From positions 1 through 10,538 of the forward strand of contig DATGFP010000096.1 of the NCBI GenBank assembly GCA_035309005.1: a stretch of DNA of 10,538 nt, given 5' to 3'. How positions within the stretch are numbered: position 1 is the stretch's first letter; the number at the start of each line of letters is the position of its first letter. Shown here piece by piece: positions 5,956 through 10,538 of the stretch. Position numbers and translations under genes: made by a program. The notes below the pieces were generated by a model. That model was not told the DNA's origin, did not search any database, and worked only from the letters and a program-made list of their open reading frames with translations. Source of the DNA: DATARH01 sp035309005 (GTDB taxonomy: Bacteria > Pseudomonadota > Alphaproteobacteria > ATCC43930 > CGMCC-115725).

Positions 5956-7977
5956 CTACTGCGCCGCTTCCTGCGCGCGGCTCTGGATGACCTTCTCGGC
6001 CGGGCGGCCGCTCAGCTCGGCCATGTGATCGAAGCGGCGGGCAAAGCTGCCGACCCCGAGGGTCAGGGACCGCAATTCGACGATCAGATCGTGCAGTTCG
6101 TTGCGCGGGATCTGCGCTCGGACGATGTCCCAGCCGGCCCAATCGGGCTTGGCGTCGTAGCCGAGGATCTGGCCGCGCCGTCCTGAAATGAGGCGCTGCG
6201 CCCGGGCGGTGAAGGCGTTCGGCACCGAGATGTCGACGGCGTCGATCGGCTCCAAGAGGATCGGCTCGCATTTCGGCAGCGCTTCCTGGATCGCCTGCCG
6301 TCCGGCGGTCTTGAACGCCATGTCCGAGCTGTCGACCGCATGAAACTGCCCGGTCAATAGGTCGACCGCGAGATCGACCACCGGGAAGCCCAATGGCCCG
6401 TGCACCAACGCCTCGACGACCCCTTCCTCGACCGCCGGGATGTAGTTGCGCGGGATCGCTCCGCCGACCACCTTGTCGGCGAAGGTGAAGCCCGAGCCGC
6501 GCGGCAACGGCTTTACGTCGATCGTGCAGTCGGCGAACTGGCCGTGCCCGCCCGATTGCCGCTTGAAGCGCGAATGCTGCTGCGTGCCGCGGCGAATGGT
6601 CTCTTTGTAGGGCACCGCCGCATGGTGGCCGACGACGGCGAGATTGTGCCGGTTGCGCAGCCGGTCGATCGCGATCTGCAAATGCACGTCGCCCTGGCCC
6701 CACAGCACCATCTCGCGCAATTCGGCGTTCTGTTCGAGTTCGAGGGTCGGGTCTTCGTCGATCAGCTTGGCGATCGAGCCGCTGAGCTTGACGTCGTCGC
6801 CGCGCTTCTCGGCGTGGATCGCCAGCCCGTAGACCGGCGGCAGCTTCTCGGGCTGCGGCAGCGCGGCGGCCTTGCCCGACGGCGTCAGCGCCGCCCCGGT
6901 CGCGATCTCCTCCATGCGGGTCAGCCCGACGATTTCGCCGGATTGGGCGGCATTGACCTTCTCGTGCTGCGCGCCGAGCAGATGCACGACGCCGGCAACC
7001 CGCACCCCGTTCAATACATTGCCTTCGGAGATCGGGCCGCGCCACACCCGCGCCAGCGACAACTTGCCGGTGTGCGGCAAGTGATAAGTTTTGAAGACCT
7101 GGGCAAGCGGCTCGCCCTCGGCCGCGATGCCAAGGCGTGCCATCGTCTCGCGCGGGGTCGGCGTCTCGTGGCGCAGCGCCTTCCACAGCCGGCGCACCCC
7201 ATGATCGGGCGCCGCGGCGCCGACAAACACCGGGACGATCAGGTTTTTCTGAAAATCCTGCGTCAGGTGCTTGTAGATCTCTTCCTTCGAGGGCTTCACG
7301 TCCTCAAGCAGCTGTTCCAGCAGCGCGTCGTCGAAATCGGCGAGCTTTTCGAGGAGGCTGGTGCGGGTCTCGGCCTCGCGGTCCCAGAAATCCTCGGGCA
7401 GCGGGACGAGGTCGGAGGGCTGGCCCGGGCGGTAGCGATAGGCGCGCTCGCTGACCAGATCGACATAGCCGGTGATCTCGGCTTCGGCGCCGCGCAGCGG
7501 TACTTGCCGCAGCACCAGCGGCCGCTCCGACACCGACTGCAGCGCCGCCAGCACGTCGCGCACCCGGGCGCTCGCGGTGTCGAGCTTGTTGATGAACAGC
7601 ATGTGCGGGATGTTGTGGCGGCCGAGGAAGTGCAAGAGCGCGCTGACCGTGATCGCGCGCTCGACCTCGGGCTCGCAAACGACGACGACGACATCCGCGA
7701 CCAGCATCGCCTGCTGCGCTTCATAGAGGAGCTCGACCGAGCCGGGGCAGTCGAGGATCGTCCACGGGTCGCCAAGGTAGGTGGCGTTGGCGACGTTGGT
7801 CTCGGTCGACATCTGGCGCGCCCGCGCCTCGGCGACATGGTCGCCAACCGAGTTGCCGTCGCGCACGCTGCCGCGCCGGCCGGTGGTGCCGCTGGCGAAC
7901 AGCATGGCTTCGAGCAGCGTCGTCTTGCCGGACAGATAGGGGCCAACCAGGGCGACGGTGCGGGGGGCACTAGGCAT
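5956..7977 (-). CDS. Elongation factor G-like GTPase (EF-G paralogue)
   Basis: A 673-residue protein with the whole EF-G architecture: G domain (about 1-275), domain II (about 288-365), domain III (about 382-460), domain IV (about 463-575) and domain V (about 578-665). The P-loop is GPYLSGKT (12-19) rather than the GHxDxGKT type of true EF-G; G3 is DCPGS (76-80) where EF-G has DTPGH, so the switch II histidine that activates water for GTP hydrolysis is replaced by Ser80; G4 is NKLD (130-133); the usual RGIT switch I motif is not recognisable (STETN, 57-61). Domain IV keeps QSGGHGQFAD (474-483) and HAVDSSDMAF (546-555), like genuine EF-G. This fits the bacterial EF-G-like/FusA2 group, whose role is unclear; the housekeeping fusA normally sits in the str operon elsewhere. 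The third in-frame ATG (7975-7977) is chosen for its GGAGG 6 bases upstream. Confidence 0.88.
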   Translation of the reverse strand: MPSAPRTVALVGPYLSGKTTLLEAMLFASGTTGRRGSVRDGNSVGDHVAEARARQMSTETNVANATYLGDPWTILDCPGSVELLYEAQQAMLVADVVVVVCEPEVERAITVSALLHFLGRHNIPHMLFINKLDTASARVRDVLAALQSVSERPLVLRQVPLRGAEAEITGYVDLVSERAYRYRPGQPSDLVPLPEDFWDREAETRTSLLEKLADFDDALLEQLLEDVKPSKEEIYKHLTQDFQKNLIVPVFVGAAAPDHGVRRLWKALRHETPTPRETMARLGIAAEGEPLAQVFKTYHLPHTGKLSLARVWRGPISEGNVLNGVRVAGVVHLLGAQHEKVNAAQSGEIVGLTRMEEIATGAALTPSGKAAALPQPEKLPPVYGLAIHAEKRGDDVKLSGSIAKLIDEDPTLELEQNAELREMVLWGQGDVHLQIAIDRLRNRHNLAVVGHHAAVPYKETIRRGTQQHSRFKRQSGGHGQFADCTIDVKPLPRGSGFTFADKVVGGAIPRNYIPAVEEGVVEALVHGPLGFPVVDLAVDLLTGQFHAVDSSDMAFKTAGRQAIQEALPKCEPILLEPIDAVDISVPNAFTARAQRLISGRRGQILGYDAKPDWAGWDIVRAQIPRNELHDLIVELRSLTLGVGSFARRFDHMAELSGRPAEKVIQSRAQEAAQ

Positions 7978-7983
7978 CGACAT

Positions 7984-7988
7984 CCTCC
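7984..7988 (-). promoter_or_regulatory. Ribosome binding site deciding the EF-G-like start
   Basis: GGAGG on the minus strand with a 6-base spacer to the ATG at 7975-7977. The two upstream in-frame ATGs (7992 and 7983) precede or sit inside this ribosome site region and lack their own. Confidence 0.75.
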
Positions 7989-8116
7989 ACATGCATTTGA
8001 CCGCAGCCGCCGCGCGGCTCCGGCGGCGTTATATGACAGGATCGTGGCGCGCGACCCCCACCGAGGCAATCGGAATCTGGCGCAGCGCCCATTCTGCGGG
8101 CCAGCCCCTCACCCCG

Positions 8117-8153
8117 ACCCTCTCCCCGCGTGCGCCGCGTGCGGGGAGAGGGT
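8117..8153. repeat. Perfect 13-bp hairpin repeat after the aminotransferase gene
   Basis: ACCCTCTCCCCGC (8117-8129) and its exact reverse complement (8141-8153) with an 11-base loop. It starts 4 bases beyond the aminotransferase stop codon on the minus strand, so the end of that mRNA folds into a very stable GC hairpin. There is no T-run after it, so intrinsic termination is uncertain; CCCTCTCCCCGC...GCGGGGAGAGGG elements are common intergenic repeats in high-GC proteobacteria. The remainder of the 180-base gap up to the EF-G-like gene shows only a possible -10 (TATAAC, minus strand, 8028-8033) without a matching -35. Confidence 0.7.
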
Positions 8154-8157
8154 GCGC

Positions 8158-9360
8158 TTACCGCAGGGCGCGGCAGGCGCGGTCGATGCGGGCGCAGGCC
8201 TCGCGCAGGATTTCGTTCGAGGTCGCGTAGGAGACGCGGAAATGCGGCGACAGCCCGAAGGCCGCGCCGTGCACCACCGCGACCCCCTCGGCCGCGAGCA
8301 GGTATTTGACGAAATCCTCGTCGTTGCCGATCGTCTCGCCCGAGGGCGTGCGCTTGCCGATGACCCCGGCGCAGGACGGGTAGACGTAGAAGGCGCCTTC
8401 GGGGCGCGGACAGAAGAGGCCGGGCACCCGGTTCAGGCTGTCGACGACGAGATCGCGGCGCTCCTTGAAGCTGCGATTGTGCACCGGGATGAAATCCTGC
8501 GGCCCGTTCAACGCCGCGATCGCCGCCGCCTGGCTGATCGAGCACGGGTTGGCGGTCGAGTTCGACTGAATCGCCCCCATCGCCTTGATCAGCTTCTCCG
8601 GGCCGGCGCCGTAGCCGATCCGCCAGCCGGTCATGCAATAGGCCTTCGAGACGCCATTGACGGTCAGGGTGCGCTCATAGAGAAGCGGCTCGACCTGGGC
8701 GATCGTGCGATACTCGAAATCGTCGTAGACGAGGTGCTCATACATGTCGTCGGTCATCACCCAGACGTGCGGGTGCTTCAACAGCACGTCGGCGACGGCG
8801 CGCAGATCGGCTTCGGTATAGGCGGCGCCTGTCGGGTTCGATGGCGAATTGAGGATCAGCCACTTGGTTCGCGGCGTGATCGCCGCCTCGAGATCCTCCG
8901 GCCGCATCTTGAAGCCATTGTTCTGCGGGCAGGCGACCGGCACCGGCTCGCCGTCGCACAACAGCACCATCTCGGGGTAGGACACCCAATAGGGCGCCGG
9001 GATCACCACTTCGTCGCCCGGGCTCAACGTGGCTACGAAGGCGTTGTAGAGCACCTGCTTGCCGCCGCTGGAGATCGTCACCTGCGAGGTTTGGTAGTCG
9101 AGGCCGTTCTCGCGCTTGAATTTCTCGCACACCGCGCGCTTCAGCTCGATCCGTCCGTCGAACACGGTATAGCGCGTCTCGCCGGCGCGCATCGCCGCGA
9201 TCGCGGCTTCGATGACGTTGGGCGGCGTGTCGAAATCGGGTTCGCCCACCGACAGGCTGATGATGTCACGCCCGGCCGCCTTGAGTTCGGTGGCCAGCGC
9301 GGTGATCGCCATGGTTGGCGAGGGCTTTACCCGGGCGAGACGGTCGGCGAGAAATGGCAT
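8158..9360 (-). CDS. Pyridoxal-phosphate aminotransferase, class I subgroup Ib (aspartate/prephenate aminotransferase-like)
   Basis: Cytosolic fold-type I PLP enzyme that moves amino groups between aspartate (and possibly prephenate or aromatic substrates) and 2-oxoglutarate/glutamate. The 400-residue length is the norm for the alphaproteobacterial Ib group. Seen: LADRLARVKPSPTMAI head, SLSVGEPDFDTP (35-46), RYTVFDGRIELKRAV (63-77), SGGKQVLYNAF (98-108) binding the PLP phosphate, PAPYWVSYPEM (121-131), NSPSNPTGA (171-179), DDMYEHLVYD (204-213), and NGVSKAYCMTGWRIGYGAG (235-253) with Lys239 as the Schiff-base lysine; HFRVSYATS near the C-terminus carries the substrate-carboxylate Arg. ATG start aligns with the family although the ribosome site is weak. 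A candidate promoter lies just upstream (9386-9414). The next gene on the other side is divergent. Subgroup certain; exact amino donor is not. Confidence 0.93.
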   Translation of the reverse strand: MPFLADRLARVKPSPTMAITALATELKAAGRDIISLSVGEPDFDTPPNVIEAAIAAMRAGETRYTVFDGRIELKRAVCEKFKRENGLDYQTSQVTISSGGKQVLYNAFVATLSPGDEVVIPAPYWVSYPEMVLLCDGEPVPVACPQNNGFKMRPEDLEAAITPRTKWLILNSPSNPTGAAYTEADLRAVADVLLKHPHVWVMTDDMYEHLVYDDFEYRTIAQVEPLLYERTLTVNGVSKAYCMTGWRIGYGAGPEKLIKAMGAIQSNSTANPCSISQAAAIAALNGPQDFIPVHNRSFKERRDLVVDSLNRVPGLFCPRPEGAFYVYPSCAGVIGKRTPSGETIGNDEDFVKYLLAAEGVAVVHGAAFGLSPHFRVSYATSNEILREACARIDRACRALR

Positions 9361-9385
9361 GACGCTATCCGGATGGGAAAACCCT

Positions 9386-9414
9386 AACCTAATGGCGCCG
9401 CCGCGTTCTGTGAA
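9386..9414 (-). promoter_or_regulatory. Candidate sigma-70-type promoter for the aminotransferase gene
   Basis: On the minus strand TTCACA (9409-9414) is followed after exactly 17 bases by TAGGTT (9386-9391). The -35 matches 5 of 6 consensus bases, the -10 only 3 of 6. The -10 ends 25 bases before the ATG, giving a short leader. Position in the 159-base divergent gap favours it; the weak -10 keeps confidence low. I found no convincing promoter on the plus strand of this gap. Confidence 0.35.
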
Positions 9415-9519
9415 GAGACCGTGCGGCGCAAATGGCCCGCAGCTCCAACGAATGGGGCTGATTCGGTTCGCGAAACCCGCTATCTCTCGGCGTGCAATTC
9501 ACAGGGACCGATCTGCGCG

Positions 9520-10146
9520 ATGGATGATGTCGCCGCGAGCGAACAGCGGAGCCGAGGCAAATTGCTGGTCAATCTGGGGAGCGGCGTGAAGGGCAGCGCA
9601 CGGCTGCCGGCGATCTTCGCGGCGTGGCGCGAATTGCGCATCGATGTCGACCCACGGGTCGCCCCCGACATCCTCGCCGACACCACCGATCTGTCGTCGA
9701 TCGAAAGCGGCTCGGTCGATGCGGTATGGTCGTCGCACTGCCTTGAGCACGTTTATCTCCATCAGGTCGGCAAGGCGATCGGCGAGGCCTACCGCATTCT
9801 GGTCGATGACGGCTTCCTCTGCGTCATCGTGCCTGATCTGCAGGCGATCGCCGAATACCTTGCCGCCGACCGGCTGCATGAGACGGTCTACGAATCTCCG
9901 GCCGGCCCGGTCACTGCCCACGACATGATCTTCGGCTTCGGCCCGTATCTGTCGCAGGGCCGCTCGAGCATGGCGCACAAATGCGGCTTCACGCCGACCT
10001 TGCTGTTGCAAAAGCTGCGCGAGGCGCCGTTCGCCGAGATCATCATGCGGCGGCGCGCCAATTCGGAGCTCGCCGCGGTCGCCTGCAAGCGAGCGGCGGG
10101 CGGCAATGCCCAACGCGACGCGCTGCTCGCCGGCTTGGAGCTGTGA
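9520..10146 (+). CDS. SAM-dependent class I methyltransferase (methyltransferase type 11-like)
   Basis: About 208 residues with a Rossmann methyltransferase core: motif I LVNLGSGVKGS (16-26) for SAM binding, the acidic end of strand 2 in LRIDVDP (39-45), DILADTTDLS (50-59), motif IV VDAVWSSHCLEHVY (66-79), a following helix and loop (EAYRILVDDGFL, 89-100), and CVIVPDLQAIAEYL (101-114). The SHxLEH...PDL pattern is typical of small methyltransferases found near carbohydrate or metabolite genes; the methyl acceptor cannot be read from sequence. The frame is open from a GTG at 9421, but the extra 33 codons look non-domain-like and I take the ATG at 9520, although its Shine-Dalgarno (AGGGA about 12 bases upstream) is weak. 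The stop lies 2 bases before the MetE-like ATG, so the two are probably one operon. Confidence 0.8.
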   Translation: MDDVAASEQRSRGKLLVNLGSGVKGSARLPAIFAAWRELRIDVDPRVAPDILADTTDLSSIESGSVDAVWSSHCLEHVYLHQVGKAIGEAYRILVDDGFLCVIVPDLQAIAEYLAADRLHETVYESPAGPVTAHDMIFGFGPYLSQGRSSMAHKCGFTPTLLLQKLREAPFAEIIMRRRANSELAAVACKRAAGGNAQRDALLAGLEL

Positions 10147-10148
10147 GC

Positions 10149-10538
10149 ATGCTCGAGACGACGATCGCCGGCAGCCTGCCGAAACCCTCGTGGCTCGCCG
10201 AGCCGCGCAAATTGTGGGCGCCGTGGCGGCTCGACGGCGAGATGTTGGCCGAGGGCAAGCGCGACGCGACCCTCTTGGCGCTGCAACTGCAGGAGGATGC
10301 CGGCATCGACATCGTCACCGACGGGGAGCAGTCGCGCCAGCATTTCGTCCACGGGTTTCTCGAGGCGATCGACGGCATCGATTTCGAGCGCCGCGTAACG
10401 ATGGGGATCCGCAACAACCGTTATCAGGCCCTGGTCCCGACCGTCACCGGGAGGCTGCGGCGCCAACGGCCGGTGCATGCGACCGAAGCGACGATCGCGC
10501 GCCGCCACACCAAGCGCCGCCTCAAATTCACCTTGCCC
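10149..10538 (+). CDS. Core MetE-like methionine synthase (cobalamin-independent family), 5' part only
   Basis: The frame begins at the ATG at 10149, has GGAG 8 bases upstream inside the previous gene, and is open to the window edge: 130 residues of an expected 330-380. Seen: TIAGSLPKPSWLAEP (5-19), LWAPWRLDGE (22-31), EGKRDATLLALQLQEDAGIDIVTDGEQSRQHFV (35-67) and VHGFLEAIDG (67-76). This is the homocysteine-methylating (C-terminal-type) TIM barrel of MetE without the N-terminal folate domain, since the protein starts directly at the GSLPKP strand. Members of this short group include folate-independent methionine synthases such as MesD, which this resembles from memory. The zinc-binding His/Cys residues lie in the part not present here, so catalytic competence cannot be checked. 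Direction and 2-base spacing link it to the methyltransferase gene. Confidence 0.85.
   Translation, partial: MLETTIAGSLPKPSWLAEPRKLWAPWRLDGEMLAEGKRDATLLALQLQEDAGIDIVTDGEQSRQHFVHGFLEAIDGIDFERRVTMGIRNNRYQALVPTVTGRLRRQRPVHATEATIARRHTKRRLKFTLP

Noticed and set aside
3548..6186. Plus-strand open frames of 472 and 382 codons opposite the LLM and msrP genes
   Set aside because: They cross gene boundaries and palindromic repeats and have no domain; antisense shadows of recognised genes.
8028..8033. TATAAC (minus strand) as the -10 of an EF-G-like promoter
   Set aside because: No acceptable -35 at 16-18 bases spacing, so not listed as a feature on its own.
6400..9387. A 995-codon open frame on the plus strand opposite the EF-G-like and aminotransferase genes
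   Set aside because: Its translation is Arg/His/Ala-rich with no recognisable domain, and it is antisense to two clearly recognised genes. Long antisense frames are expected in high-GC DNA where codon third positions are G or C.
9421..9519. N-terminal extension of the methyltransferase from the GTG at 9421
   Set aside because: The extra 33 residues precede the SAM-binding fold, show no motif and would put the start far into the divergent promoter region; the ATG at 9520 fits better.

Overview
This is a gene-dense, high-GC (roughly two-thirds G+C by eye) chromosomal window that looks alphaproteobacterial. The signs are the EF-G-like paralogue, the ~400-residue class Ib aminotransferase, the twin-arginine MsrP, and short palindromic repeats of the 'GTCAT-CCCGCG...' and 'CGTCCTTCGAG...' types that are common between genes in Hyphomicrobiales/Rhodospirillales-like genomes. 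Genus cannot be told from the sequence alone. There are no transposases, tRNAs, rRNAs or CRISPR arrays.

Layout. Eight genes lie on the minus strand and read from right to left: a PLP aminotransferase (8158-9360), an EF-G-like GTPase (5956-7977), the periplasmic molybdoenzyme MsrP (4906-5862), an F420-type luciferase-like (LLM) oxidoreductase (3869-4819), a second LLM protein that closely resembles F420-dependent glucose-6-phosphate dehydrogenase (2746-3756), then cofE (1866-2633), cofD (922-1869) and cofC (88-762). Two genes diverge on the plus strand at the right end: a small SAM-dependent methyltransferase (9520-10146) and, 2 bases after it, the start of a short-form (core) MetE-like methionine synthase that runs off the window (10149-10538).

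The centrepiece is a coenzyme F420 cluster. CofC activates a three-carbon phospho-acid as its GDP adduct, CofD transfers it to the deazaflavin Fo, and CofE adds the gamma-glutamates. The FGD-like enzyme carries the residues that bind glucose 6-phosphate in mycobacterial FGD1 and would supply F420H2; the other LLM protein would use F420 or F420H2 on an unknown substrate. The deazaflavin (Fo) synthase gene(s) (cofG/cofH or fbiC) are not in the window. CofE is single-domain, without the FMN reductase domain of actinobacterial FbiB, which leaves open which three-carbon acid is used and how any dehydro-intermediate is reduced.

Three gaps of the F420 block (cofC/cofD, cofE/fgd, fgd/LLM) each hold palindromic repeats, while cofE and cofD overlap by ATGA. 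A further 13-bp hairpin follows the aminotransferase stop. Three starts (FGD-like GTG, MsrP ATG, EF-G-like third ATG) were set by strong Shine-Dalgarno sequences. I do not see a wholly new system; the points most worth a second look are the proteobacterial FGD and F420 supply, the EF-G paralogue with an altered GTPase switch, MsrP without MsrQ, and the methyltransferase coupled to a core MetE.
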